In this document: positions 43,919 through 55,895 of the stretch, in pieces
Numbering within the stretch: the stretch's first letter is position 1
Layout: each line of letters opens with the position of its first letter
Origin: Astrothelium macrocarpum
Taxonomy: Eukaryota; Ascomycota; Dothideomycetes; Trypetheliales; Trypetheliaceae
Assembly: GCA_021030915.1 (NCBI GenBank)
Contig: JAGEMR010000170.1
Span: 1 to 55,963, forward strand
Reading direction: 5' to 3'
Length of the DNA: 55,963 nucleotides
Notes under the pieces: generated by a model
The model's database searches: none
What the model saw: only the letters and a program-made list of their open reading frames with translations
What the model was told of the DNA's origin: nothing
Position numbers and translations under genes: made by a program

Positions 43919-45907
43919 GCTCGAATATCACAGAAGGGTGTTTCAGGCTGTGTATACTGCTGCCTGGTCTGATTCGCTTATCGCGTTTGGCAGCAGATCG
44001 GCTGTGGAACGCAGTCGTGCCGGCCACTCGCCGACCGGAACCTGAACAGCTCGTCGCCGAAATGCGGGCAACTGGTGAATGATATCCTCGCCGAACTCCA
44101 GGGTCGACAACTTGCCCTTTGCTCTCAGCGTGTCCAGCGGCAGGTAAGCAAACAGCCAGGGCACGAAGCGGAGGACCAGCGGAGTCAATTGGATTGTCGC
44201 AGTCAAGCCAGCTGGCGGTCGGACAGGCAAAGTAAAGAAGCTGGACAAGGGACGATTAGCATTTGGAACATGCGAATTTCATGATGCGACGAATGCATTC
44301 AGACGCAGTGCCTCGACCGTTGCGCTCGGCGCATTGCACGGCATCCTGAGTTGCCTCAGGACGGTGCAATGGGCGAGCATGGCAGCAAGGTGGTCAACGT
44401 TGGGCGGCGCAGCCATTGGGTTGACGGCGAAGGGGCAGTGGGGTGGGCAGAAGGGGGACGAGCAGGAACAGAATTCGATTACCCTTAGTCTGGATCCCGT
44501 GATGAAAGGGCTGGAGAGTGCGGTCGTTGGTGATGCGGTGTCACCTGATATGCCGACCTGAAGAAGCGTGACTGGACTCGAAGAGACCTGGATGGGACGT
44601 GAACCTTAAGGGACGCTGGAGGGCTGTTGCGATGAATGGCCGCCTGCGTAAAGCCCGCTTACCCTGCGGAATGTGCGGCACAAAGACTGGGCCCGATCTC
44701 AGGCCCTACCGGCCGCCAGAGCACATTTATCACTTTGGCCTCAGTTTCGAGAGCAGTTCTTGTCTGGTTCGGGCATCGTTCATGTGACCAGCTGCTGCAC
44801 GTGCATCCGACACCTCCCTGCTTCGAGGGTTGGCGTGGGTGGGTGGCATTCCTCTCCACCACCACTAGCAGTGCATCATCCCGAATCACCTGTACAACTG
44901 CAAGCCTGCCTGACCCCCTTCCACTTGTCATGTCTCATAACCATCGCTCCGACCTCTTCGGTAGTCCCTCCTGTTCCGTCCCCATCTGCGTGAAACCATC
45001 CTGCTAGCTCCCTTTCTCAGGCACGTAATGCAACTCAAATTCCTGAATCCCACTTGGCCGTGCCCTATTGCTGCTGTTGTACACGAGAACGTCTTGCTGA
45101 ATATTGGTGATTTGTGAGACCGTCCCATCACACAAAAGGCCTCCCGTAGTCCTTCATTTCAAGTCGTGGAATGCGCTCATCAGAATTAATAGCATTTCTT
45201 CTCCATGCATCCACAGTTGCGCTTTATTGCTGTTGTCACTGGTGTACAGCTTTCAGTATTCCTTAAACTATCACTTAATGCTGCACTTCTGACTAGGTTC
45301 TACGAGACTACCGAAATTAGAAGACGAGCTCCCGGTTTCTTGCCTGGGAAGAAGTGTCTGAGCTACCGAACATAAGGTAGGCTATAGCTTTGCGCTGGAG
45401 ATTTCTCCGCTGGATGGCTCTTGGTGTCATTAGATACAGACGTCTTGTATTTGAAAAGCAAATGGACCTTGTTTGGTATTGCATAAACGACGATGGCACC
45501 ATTTTGGCTTGGGTTCTGTGGCCGTCAAACGATATGCTGTTAGGTAGTTCTATTAGTGTTCGTCATCGGATACTTTTCATTTCCTCTTATTTTGGATCGA
45601 AATTCTTGTCAATTGATATCGTTGGACATCACCCGGATTTCTAGCGCATCTGTTGTCATCTATTGTATCGTGAGCCCAGACTGTGAAAGTCTTCTGATCA
45701 TCTGACGTTTACACTTCACCACTTGATCAAGAACTACATTGGAACTTGTGAAATGTTTATGTCTCTATACTCGAGACCAGACTGGATACAACACACAGAG
45801 ATCTTCCGGCAAAACTCGCTGTGACTGTAGGTGAGTGGCTCCGTTAGAGCTTTATTTTCTTCTATTGTTAACCTCAAAAACTTGAATCCTGCTGATGGTC
45901 GGCCTGA
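43919..45907. other. Intergenic region upstream of CBF1
   Basis: 2 kb between the CBF1 start and the ORC5 stop, both on the minus strand. The 900 bp nearest CBF1 are GC-richer, probably promoter and long leader. A 101-aa minus-strand open frame at 43943-44248 has no recognised motif and is not called. No RNA gene recognised. Confidence 0.5.
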
Positions 45908-47422
45908 TTACTCTGCCAAGTAATCTGCCATCTCCAACCCCACGCTCCTTGCCAGGCCATTAACCAGATCCCACCCCACACCAACTCTCCATTTCGTGTT
46001 CGAATCCATCATATCCGCAGCGGCAGGTCCGGCTTTCGAAAGCAGTCGCAACGATGCTAGCGTCGCAATCTGCGTATAGATGTCCACGGTTTGGGGAACG
46101 GCGTGAGGCACAATGGCGTGCAAAATTGCAAGGAGTCGATCGAGCGAAAAGGCAGACGGGTGTAACAGATTCCGAGGTATCCTACGATTTTTGGCAACCC
46201 GGCCCGGAGTTCCGCCACCACCTCTTCGTCGACGCTTCTTCTCCGTGCTTTTCATAAAGAAAATAGGATCTTGTCGGGCAGGATTGTAAGAAGCCAAGTA
46301 AGCCGCACAAAGTAGGTACTTTGAGAAATAAGGAAGATCTAATGTGACTACGACGTGGACGATGTCTCAGTACTGAAAACAAAACGATCTTCATCGATGG
46401 ATCCTCACCGTTGCTTGGTCTCTTAGTGACTTTCTGCGTGTCATTTCCTTCTGGCACAATCCCTTTAACAAGGACATCCTCTTTTTGAAACAAGCCTCGC
46501 ATTCGGACCATCAACCGACTAAAATCCCTCGTCCCATATTCACCCTTTCTAATTGGCTCAACAAACTCTTCCCATAGATTTTCTGCAACCTCTCGAAATC
46601 GTACGACATCTCTCGCGGCGCCCTTTGCAAGGGAATCCCAGACAGCAACAAGGAAGCGGGGCCACAGCCACTTCCGATCTTCGTCATGCTCATCTTCTGT
46701 GTAATTCTCATTGAGACTGACAAAGATGGCCGGAGGGCTTTGAGCCAGAATATGTATGGCTTGGGAGCGGGTATAGGCAGAGAAATGGATATGTGGGATG
46801 CCTGGACGATGGAGAAGTCTTGGAGACGGGACAGATATGATTAAGACGATTACAAGATTAGATATCTAAGTCAAATGTCAGTGACAGTAGATTTAATAGT
46901 AACCACATCAAAAGTACCATTTCTCCAAGCCGCGCAAGAGCTGGAAATATCGTTGGTGGAGCGTCGCGCTGGTGGTCGATACCGTCCAGCACTAAGACGA
47001 ACTTTTCACGGTGTTGTAGAAGACGCTGCAAATGAACTGCGAGACCACTCAGGCTTTCGCATCGGCTGTATGCGGATCGGTCAATTTCAACTTCAGGCAG
47101 CGCTTCTACTGATGCGACGCAAGCAGCAAGCGTGCGTTCGAGAAGGTGCCGGCCAGTAATACATTGTCGAGATGAAATGACCGCATGCAAAAGCTTGGCA
47201 TTCTCTAGGTATCCTTTGATGAGCGAAGTTTTGCCCGTAGCCTCAAGACCATGGAGGACGACCGTTGAGGGACTCGGCAATGTGGGCTAGAAAGATGATT
47301 AGGATGTAATAGCGAGGGACTCATGGTTGACGAACGGAGAGGAGGGCCGAAATTTGACGTATTTGAAGTTCACGACAGGGATACTCTCGATCGAGAATCT
47401 CGACAATCTCAGTTGGAAGCAT
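45908..47422 (-). CDS. ORC5: Origin recognition complex subunit 5
   Basis: 447 aa in four exons on the minus strand: 47422-47336, 47286-46918, 46865-46409, 46338-45908; introns 49, 52 and 70 nt, all in frame. Start MLPTEIVEILDREYPCREL. AAA+ Walker A is HGLEATGKTSL (about residues 38-48), followed by a Walker B-like FVLVLDGIDH. The middle (PRFLVAVWDSLAKGAARDVV) and the C-terminal winged-helix part (SAFSLDRLLAILHAIV; LASLRLLSKAG; MADYLAE) follow the Orc5 order. Known role: ATP-binding subunit of ORC, which marks replication origins and loads MCM2-7. Length is normal. The 5' exon is short (29 codons). Confidence 0.95.
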
Positions 47423-47773
47423 TGAGACGTGCGCAAACCGAAAGGGAGCACGCGAGGTTGGAATGATTAGGCGCGCGGTCACATGCTTTCGCGTCAACCA
47501 AGATGCCCGTTGCGGAATCTCTGTGTAACGACTTTATTTCCCATTGCTCTGAATTTGACGCCCAATTTGTTATCACAAAATATGCTTGGTACAAATTGCA
47601 GACGAATTAAGGACAGTCATTCAATGAGATGATCTACATTCAAGTCGATGTTTGTGACAGAGTCTACTCCATTTGCGCGTCATGAGTTGAATGATAGTCG
47701 CGTTTTACCAGATGAACAAAAGACTTTTTCACCACCCCAAGACTTTCGCGAATTCAGTACACTCACTTCATCC
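47423..47773. other. Spacer between ORC5 start and ATPase stop
   Basis: 351 bp, both genes on the minus strand; it holds the ORC5 promoter and the ATPase 3' region. Nothing else seen. Confidence 0.6.
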
Positions 47774-50700
47774 TTACCAGGCGATCTCTGCAAGGAATCC
47801 ATTCGGCCACTTTCTGACCAATGCCTTCCGAGCCTCATCAAGCAATAACAGTCCCATGCCGAATCCCACAGGAAGAAAGAAATATTCGACCGGAACATTC
47901 GAAGTGCCCAGAGCCAATTGCAGCTTGGGAATATAGAGGAAAATGAACGCAATACCCAGCGCAAAGAAAACGGCTGGGAAAAGCTTGTAGTTGCCAGTGT
48001 CTGGTCGAAAGATTGGCGGATGCTGGAGCATAGATAATCGCCTCGTACGAGTGGCAAGTAGGTTGAAAAGTTGCCTTGTGATACTGTTAATTCAGAGGGA
48101 AAGAAAATGTCCTCGGAATATGTGGCATGCTCACATGATGACCAGGTTAATGAAATAGATACTCGAGGCTTCATTCAGAACCTTTGTGTAATATTCTTGG
48201 CTCATTCCCTCTGGTACCTTTCCAAAGCGAAGCGCGAGCGCACTAAAAGGAATGCCCTTGCGTTCAGCATACCAATAGCTCACCGAGAAAGAACAGAGCG
48301 CCATGATAACACCAAGAAAGGCATATGCATGAAACAACAGCTTCCAATCAACCAAACGGTCCCTTTTCAAATCACGAGGTTTGCGAGCTAGCACATCCCG
48401 CTCAGGCTTCTCGTAAGCAATAACTGTGGCTGCGGCACAATCCGTGAAACAGCAAATGATGATCATGAGAAAACTGGAGAGGATTTGAGGCATTCCAAAT
48501 ACTATACTAGTAATAATAGGCCAGATCTCTGAGAACGTTCCTGCAGCTGTTGCAGTAAGCACCGTAATCTCAACAACGAGTATTTGCTAAACTTACGCAT
48601 CAGGTAGCAAATCGTCTTCTTGAGGTTGTCAAAAACTACTCGACCGTATTTGACAGCCTCTACTACTGCAGCAAACGAATCGAGGAGCACCATGTCTGCG
48701 GCTTCAATAGCAACTTCGGAGCCAGAACCCATGGCAATTCCAATATCAGATGCCTTGAGTGAAGGTGCGTCGTTAACACCATCTCCCGTCACTATCGCTC
48801 GGAGTCAGCAAAGCAGATGGCTTGGCATCTTATGGCGCAAATGCGAGTTTCAGACTTACTCCCTACAACCTCCCCTCTGGCTTGGAATTCTTTCACAATA
48901 CGAAGCTTCTGCTCTGGCGTGGTGCGTGCAAAAACGATCTCCTCATACTTGCAGAGTCTGTCCCTTTCCTTGTCTCCAAGTTGGTTCATCTCCGCACCAC
49001 TAAGAGCAATTGCATGCGTCGGAACACTCTCAGCGTCTATATTCTCTGCCGAGAGTTGTGCGTCCAGGAACTTACGATCATCTGACAAGGCTGCAATGCA
49101 GTCAACATCAGGACGAGTGATGATTCCACACTGTGTAGCAATCGCTTCTGCTGTGAGTTTGAAATCGCCAGTGACCATCAACACACGAATGCCAGCACCT
49201 CGTAGCGTTCGAACGACATCTAAAATCTCGTCACGAGGTGGATCTACTATAGCCACGAGTCCCACGAGCTCGAGCCCTTTGTTGGCCTCTTCCATCGTCC
49301 GCTCTTCGTACTCGCGGGAAGTTGTAGAGAGCGAGTGCATATCTACTGGTAGTTTCTTGCGCGCTAAGAGGATGACACGTCTGCCTTGAGATGACCATTG
49401 ATTTTTGACATGATCAACAAGCTGACGATCTTCGATAGTGATTGGCCGGGTAGATTTCCCATCATCCGCCATGATTGCATCGCATCGAGCAATCAGTATG
49501 TCCGGTGCTCCCTTGATCATCAGTAGGTATGGTCTATCTACATCAGAAGTGCAAGAGCCGGTTTCGGGGTTTCTTGGTCCTGTTGGTTGAACTACCTGGA
49601 TCATGAATTTGTTTTTGCTATTGAAAGCAATCTTGAAGATCGTCTTGAAATGCTTTCTGGCCTCAGCTACTGGGACAACGCTCTCTGCAAAACGTAAAAT
49701 GGCTTGATCGGTGGCATCGCCATTTATCTTTCGCTCTGCTAGCGGCAGATTCATAGTGGCCGCGTCGAATTCGCCTGCGTTGCAAATTCCTGCCATTATA
49801 CCAAGCTCTTCGGGTCCATCACTGCTTGTGTTTTCTGTTTCCGCAGCTTGTGTAGCTGTGATGACCAGGCAGCCAATCATGCAATGCGTAACAACCATTC
49901 GGTTCTGTATACTGTTAGCTCCAATATTGCTTTTCAGCTATGAACCGATGTCATGTTATAGATCAATGCGGGCAAGTTACAGCAGTGATCTCCCACTGTT
50001 CTGCATGTTTTATTGAAGCATCAATCGTCCGATTATGCTTCTGTATATATTCTTTTCTTTTTTCTTTTTTCTTTTCTAGATTGACTGTGGGTCTAGGAAT
50101 TCGATAAAGACCTTCAAATAAAACGTGCATCGCTTTTTTGCTTACCGTGGTAAGAGTGCCTGTCTTATCGGAACAAATGACGCTCACAGAGCCAAGCGTC
50201 TCGACTGTCTTCAAGCTTTTACAAAGAATATTGTTCTTCTTCATCATACTCGCAGTAATAGTCAGGCTAGATGTAACAGCGATTGGAAGGCCTTCGGGTA
50301 CAAAAGCCACGGCAACAGTCACACAGTCGACAATCAATTGAGGCACTGAAATCCACGAGGAGTGAGATCTCCGTAACCAAGCCGCCCACACAACAATGAC
50401 CAGTAGAATCATGGCCAGCATCATGCCAACTACAATCTTTACAAAGCGGAAGATCTCGCGTTGCAAAGAAGTTTGACCCTCCTTGAAAGTAGTCGTGAGT
50501 TTAGCAAGTCGACCAAAGACCGTTCTGTCACCAGTGGCTACCACAAGACCCAGAGCTTCGCCCGCGACACAATGAGTGCCCGCCATGCCAATGCATGCTG
50601 TCTCCAGGTAATTATCGTCCGTCGAATCGACAGAACCATGCATTGGAGCAGTTTCGCCCGTGAGAATAGATCGATCGAAACGAGCATCGGTGGAAATCTC

Positions 50701-51589
50701 GACGAAGCGCACGTCTGCTGACAGTCGATCTCCCATCTTGATACATAAGAGATCACCTGGAACAATCTCCGCTCCGTGGATGCTCTGCTGGATAGCATCT
50801 CGGACAACAACGCAATGCTCAGGCAGCATTGTCTTGATCGACGCCATAACACGCAAATTCGAGAAATCTAAAAAGATTGAACGATGAACGACTACCTTGG
50901 CCATTGCATGACAGCTTTTTGGAATGCACGAACCTTGATGAAATGAAAATGCAGCTTGAGCGAAAAATACACAAGTCAGTACAATGGCAAGCGCAAGATT
51001 GGACTGCTGTGGGGGTTGCCCGAGCGGCTTCCACGCTATATAGACAAGTATCGCGGCAATGAACAAGATAGGGCCAAATCCGCCAAAGAGATATCCGAGT
51101 GTCTTTTTGAACCATCTAGACGGAGGAGGAGAAGGTCGATTTGGTCCATATTGTTTGGTCCTTTTTGCTACTTGTTCGCTAGACAATCCTTGGGACGGAG
51201 AGCTGGAGAGTCGGAGCAGAATATCGTGTACAGAAAGTTTATGCCAAATAATGTCTGCAAAGTCAATATCATCTCTCTTTTTTATTTCCTTCTCTTCCTC
51301 GAAGTTGTATTTACTCTCCTCGATTCTTATCGATCTATTTCAAAATTAAGTACCAAAACCTTCACGAGATGTAGTTGCCAGGAGCTTACAGAGTCCGATA
51401 ATGCGTGGGCAACACCAATCCAAGATCAGCAGAGCGGTTCCTGAAGATAGTTCGACTTGAAATTGATGAGCTGCGTGAAGGGGCACGAGTGGAAGTGTGG
51501 CCACGATTCAAGCCTGCGCCTGTCTCTACATCGTTGGCATACGATATGCGTGTGCGACCACGCTGAGACTCTTGTTCGCTGTCGTCCAT
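47774..51589 (-). CDS. P-type ATPase, fungal Na,K-ATPase-like (P2C)
   Basis: 1094 aa in seven exons on the minus strand: 51589-51390, 51334-50934, 50867-50146, 49904-48860, 48791-48597, 48546-48135, 48083-47774; every junction keeps phase. Start MDDSEQESQRG, then LPTHYRTL and the cation-ATPase N-domain IIWHKLSVHDILLRL. Motifs: LTGETAP (actuator), VPEGLPIAVT (M4), DKTGTLT (phosphorylated Asp, residue 434), MIKGAPD, VTGDFKLTAEAIA, GDGVNDAPSLKASD (about 792). M5-M6: SEIWPIITSIVFGMPQ and CCFTDCAAATVIAYEKPE. Family role: ATP-driven alkali-cation transport at a cellular membrane. M6 deviates from the animal D-L-G-T-D-M motif, so ion specificity is open. The fourth intron region (49905-50145, 241 nt) is long. 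Confidence 0.92.
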
Positions 51590-52952
51590 GGTCTTATCCA
51601 GTTGGCTGAAGCAGATCGGGAAAAATTAAGCAGCAAATAGAAATTGGAAGCACTTTGACCGGATAGCCTCAAATAAAGTCAATACGAGAATGAAATGAAG
51701 CTATACTCTACTTGACTCTGTTGGGTAAATGATAGAGGAGTGCTGAAAAAAGTCTTCATAACATATTCAGTGAGAAAGCATGCCAACTTGTGACTGCCTC
51801 AATGGAATGAAGCTACTATGTCGCTACTCACCTTTTCGCTCATGCGAATCCAATATTCGAAATGCAACTGCGTTGTGCGAGCATTATAACTGTCAACAGC
51901 GTTGGACTACGATGGTACATTTGCCAAGGAGCAAGGCGTTTAGCTACTCATCTATGGCTGTTTTGATGCAGCCGCCGGCACTAAAAGACTTTCTAGGTCA
52001 TTGGTCTTACAGCTAATGAGCAGAGCAGATCAAATGACGAATTTATTGAACGTTCATTGAGATACAGCAGCTGTGGAAGTTTCATAATATTATCCCAGTA
52101 ACACCCAATCCTGTGTACATACCTATCAGTATTTCAATTTAAGTGAAGTTTGTAGAAGTACACGACACATAAGAGACCTTCCTAACGGGGATTTTGTTTG
52201 TGATGAACAAAGGCAGGTCGTCGACAGAGACAAGGCTAAATCTTTCCCTCTAGCTATGGTCCACTTTTTGTATGGTATGCAAACAAGCTACCCGATCCCT
52301 TTACGAATACGTCTACCACAACGATTAATTCAAATATCGATTCTAATGTATTTTTGAAATGACTCAACATTGTTTTCAAGACTTGAAGAAAATCTTGCGG
52401 AGAAGATATCGCGATTTCCCATACAAAACTTCAACAAATTATCACAATAGTTCCATTCGGATCATAATTGCGATTAAAATCTCTCTGGAATCAAAAGGAA
52501 AACTAAATTCTCAAGATTTCATCTTATGTGGGGAGAGTTCGCGTGTTTTGGGAAGTGGCTAGGTATTTATGATGCGAATTTTTTGCAACACCATGCAAGT
52601 CAGAATTATTTTGGTCAACCAAGAAAATGGCACGCCCTTGGTAGCACGGGACATCGCACACAATAATCGATCAAATTGATACCATCCGTGGGTATGCTAC
52701 GAAGCAGGGTACTGAGCGTGAGGTCGTGCTTTCGCTACGTTCAGCTGAGCCCCAAGAGCTACCTTGCAACAAAGTCCCCCTCTTATTGACCACGCAATGA
52801 TGGCGTAGTGATGTGTTATACTCGGTCTAAAGCTAAGCTCTTTACTGCTATCTCGATTTGAGCAAGAACAGAGGCAATCGTAGGGATCTTTACCGAGCCC
52901 TTCGTATTATCGGGATTCGAGCATAATTGACCGCTTACAGCCTTGCACCAGC
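51590..52952. other. Divergent intergenic region ATPase / STAND gene
   Basis: 1.36 kb; no gene seen. A/T-richer from about 52030 to 52560 than its surroundings. It contains both promoters. Confidence 0.5.
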
Positions 52953-55895
52953 ATGGCCGCCGAAGCGCTTACCGTAGTTGGTGTTGTTGCTAGTATAGTA
53001 CAGCTGATCCAGTTCGGCAACAGTGTTTGCTCTCGTCTACAAGAATATCGGGAAACGGTCGAGAATGTGCCCAGAGTGTTGCAGGCTTCTCAAGCGGAGC
53101 TACCGCTTCTAATAGAATCTCTTCGAAAAACAGAGCAACATATGGACCCGAAAAGCTCTCCGAATGAAGCGACTAAAGCATTGAAGTCTGTCGTCGATGC
53201 ATGTACTAATGAGATTGGCAAACTTGATAGCATTGTTAAAAAGTTGCTGCCAAGCAAGAATGACTCCAAGTTTAAAAGAGTACATATGGCCATTCTGAGT
53301 CTCCAGAAGGAGGAATCGATAGCTGAAATCACAAGCCGGATACACGGTTACATACAACTCTTGACATTCTATCATGCGAGTGTCTTTGATCCGGGCCACG
53401 GCACCGACATCAAAGAGATCAAAGAGCTTATCGTAGGCATTACGTTTAGCATTGGTAACATGGAAAACGCCTCGTCACCTCCTCAATATTTGTCACTCCA
53501 ACAGGATGAACCCACAGACCAAGAAACGGGGAATTCCAGTATTATCAAGCCAGTCGTGAATGAGTTACCATCTCGAAGAGCAGAGGATTCAGGTCATACG
53601 ATGACGAGTCAAAATGAAATTCCAGATCGAGGGGCAATAAGCCTCAGAGAACCCAAGATAATCAAGAGGAAGACTCTAGACCTACAAGGGCGTGACTCTA
53701 GTCAATCGAATACGCTGCATGGAGAAGCTTTAGAAGCAGGATCAGAAGCTTCACATCACTTCAAGGTTATACAATCGTTTCTAGAGATTTTGGAGCACCA
53801 GGCAAGAGAACGATCAAAAGCCGCGATCGACAATTGGCTTGGTGTCAACGATTTCAACAGGAGCCACAATATTCAAGATGATCTTGATAAACAGTCTTCG
53901 TTGCACTTAGATGGGACTTGCGAGTGGATATTCCAAAAATCCGAGTATGAGCAATGGATCTCCGATAGTTTTCCTGCACAAACAGGGAAAGTCCTCTGGA
54001 TCTACGGACGTGCTGCATTTGGGAAGACAGTCCTTTGTGCCCGCCTGATTCGCCATTTTCAAGCCAACCAGCAGTGCCCGATTGCCATATTCTTCTTGAC
54101 ACCTCACGCAGCTTCTAGAGGAGATTTAGATCTTATAGTACGATCCTGGATTGCTCAAATAGTACAGCAAGATTCCAGTGTCCTATCACTTGTTGAGAAA
54201 CGTTCTAAGACTTTTTCTACTGCAGGCCACAGAGCATCAACACTCGAAATTTGGACGACCTTCAAGTCTTTACTGCTGCAAAAGCATGGAATAATTTTGG
54301 TGCTCGATGGGCTTGACGAACATCCACGATTATCAGACAACCGTGTCGATTTTTTGCGAAAGTTGAAAGAAGCCATTGCAGAGACGACTGCAAGGGTGCT
54401 GATCTTGAGTCGTAATGAGATAGACCTAAAAACAGAACTGTCGTCCCAAAGTTGCTATACACCGTGTCAACTCATCGAGTATGAGATTACAAGAGAAGAT
54501 GTTACATCAGACACGCAGTTGTACGCTCGACATGTGGTGGACAGGAAGCTTCCGAAGAAAGGAATGACTTTGCGTGAGAACTTGGCAAGTCAGCTTGCCG
54601 AGAGATCTGAGGGGATGTTTCTGTATATTAAATTGCACCAGGACGAATTACGTGTTAACAAGAATGAGCGGCAATTAGAAAGAGTAGTTCGTAATATGCC
54701 GGACGGGCTTGACGGAACGTACAAGAAGAACTGGGATATGATCAAGAATAAGCCCAAACCTGACCGCGACCGAGCTTTTGTCATGTTCAATTGGATGCTG
54801 CTTGCCTCCCGAGCACTGAACATTTCGGAGCTGACGGAAGCCCTTGCTGTTCCAATTGACGATGGCCAAGCTGAAAAGCAGTGGGATGATTTTCTAGGCG
54901 AGTTGCCGGACAATATCGACGAAGGCTACATCGACGAAGAACTCATTGATACCTGCGGTTCGCTTCTCGAAACGAGGAAAGGAGGCGGCGAATCGTTCCC
55001 GGCTTGCTGGTCTATTCACTTCATTCATCCTTCAGCCAGGGAGTTCGTGTTGACCGAACGGCCTGAACATCCCACAGATCGCTCTCCTTGCCCATCAATG
55101 CTACATCACGCAGCAAACTTAACATGTCATCACAACTATCTTGCAAGAGTCTGTCTGTCTTATCTGAGCCTTGGAAATATCTTCAGTACCCATGATATCC
55201 CTTGCTTGCTGGACGGAAAGCCTCAATTTCTTGATTATGCTGCCAGATTCTGGCATGTACACGCAAAACCCGTGTTAGAAGACGATGATCACGTCGCTGG
55301 TATGGTTCATCGATTCTTTGATTCTGAAAATGCAAACTTCAAACATTGGACGAAATTCTTCGAAGAATCAAAAGGAGATGTTAGTGAAGATACGGACCGT
55401 CCTGGAACGCCAATGTACTATGCTGCTCTGCTCGATCTCTCGCCCATTGTAGAAAACATTTGTCAAAATGACCCATCTCAGTTGAATGCTCGAGGAGGCA
55501 TGTATGGTACACCCTTGCAAGCTACTTGCGTAAAAGGCAATTATCACTCCTTTCGCATACTAATGCGACATGGCGTGGATCCAAATACTGAAGCAGCAGT
55601 TTCGGGATTTCCAATCATTGCAGCAGCAGCATCCGGTCATAAGGATATGGTAGCAGCTTTGATCGACAGTGGGGCTTTGATTAATAAAAGATCCACAGAG
55701 GGGTCGACAGCGATCTGTTTAGCAGCCAGCTCTGGCCATTTTGATACAGTCAAGCTATTGCTTGATCGAGGAGCTGATACAGCGATTGCAGATCACGGCA
55801 GATGGACACCGATCAATGCTGCAGCCGCAAATGGTCATCTCAAAATAGTGCACTCATTAATTGATCAAGGAGCAGATATTGAGATTCCGAATTGA
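52953..55895 (+). CDS. STAND/NLR-like protein: SesA-like, NACHT, ankyrin
   Basis: Single exon, 980 aa. Residues 1-140 (LTVVGVVASIVQLIQFGNSV...) match the NACHT_N/SesA-type signalling domain of fungal NLRs. A linker is followed by a P-loop NTPase with Walker A IYGRAAFGKTVL (about 351) and Walker B IILVLDGLDEHP (about 448), then the winged-helix-like segment (FVMFNWMLLASRALNISELTEAL; IHFIHPSAREFVL). Four ankyrin repeats end the protein (GTPLQATCVKGNYHSFRILM; FPIIAAAASGHKDMVAAL; TAICLAASSGHFDTVKLLL; TPINAAAANGHLKIVHSL). Known role of the class: non-self recognition and programmed cell death in fungi. It stops inside an ankyrin loop (GADIEIPN), 68 bp before the window edge, so the array may be truncated. 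Confidence 0.9.
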   Translation: MAAEALTVVGVVASIVQLIQFGNSVCSRLQEYRETVENVPRVLQASQAELPLLIESLRKTEQHMDPKSSPNEATKALKSVVDACTNEIGKLDSIVKKLLPSKNDSKFKRVHMAILSLQKEESIAEITSRIHGYIQLLTFYHASVFDPGHGTDIKEIKELIVGITFSIGNMENASSPPQYLSLQQDEPTDQETGNSSIIKPVVNELPSRRAEDSGHTMTSQNEIPDRGAISLREPKIIKRKTLDLQGRDSSQSNTLHGEALEAGSEASHHFKVIQSFLEILEHQARERSKAAIDNWLGVNDFNRSHNIQDDLDKQSSLHLDGTCEWIFQKSEYEQWISDSFPAQTGKVLWIYGRAAFGKTVLCARLIRHFQANQQCPIAIFFLTPHAASRGDLDLIVRSWIAQIVQQDSSVLSLVEKRSKTFSTAGHRASTLEIWTTFKSLLLQKHGIILVLDGLDEHPRLSDNRVDFLRKLKEAIAETTARVLILSRNEIDLKTELSSQSCYTPCQLIEYEITREDVTSDTQLYARHVVDRKLPKKGMTLRENLASQLAERSEGMFLYIKLHQDELRVNKNERQLERVVRNMPDGLDGTYKKNWDMIKNKPKPDRDRAFVMFNWMLLASRALNISELTEALAVPIDDGQAEKQWDDFLGELPDNIDEGYIDEELIDTCGSLLETRKGGGESFPACWSIHFIHPSAREFVLTERPEHPTDRSPCPSMLHHAANLTCHHNYLARVCLSYLSLGNIFSTHDIPCLLDGKPQFLDYAARFWHVHAKPVLEDDDHVAGMVHRFFDSENANFKHWTKFFEESKGDVSEDTDRPGTPMYYAALLDLSPIVENICQNDPSQLNARGGMYGTPLQATCVKGNYHSFRILMRHGVDPNTEAAVSGFPIIAAAASGHKDMVAALIDSGALINKRSTEGSTAICLAASSGHFDTVKLLLDRGADTAIADHGRWTPINAAAANGHLKIVHSLIDQGADIEIPN

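Noticed and set aside
43943..44248. 101-aa minus-strand gene upstream of CBF1
   Set aside because: No domain, signal or splice support; lies in the GC-rich promoter/leader area of CBF1.
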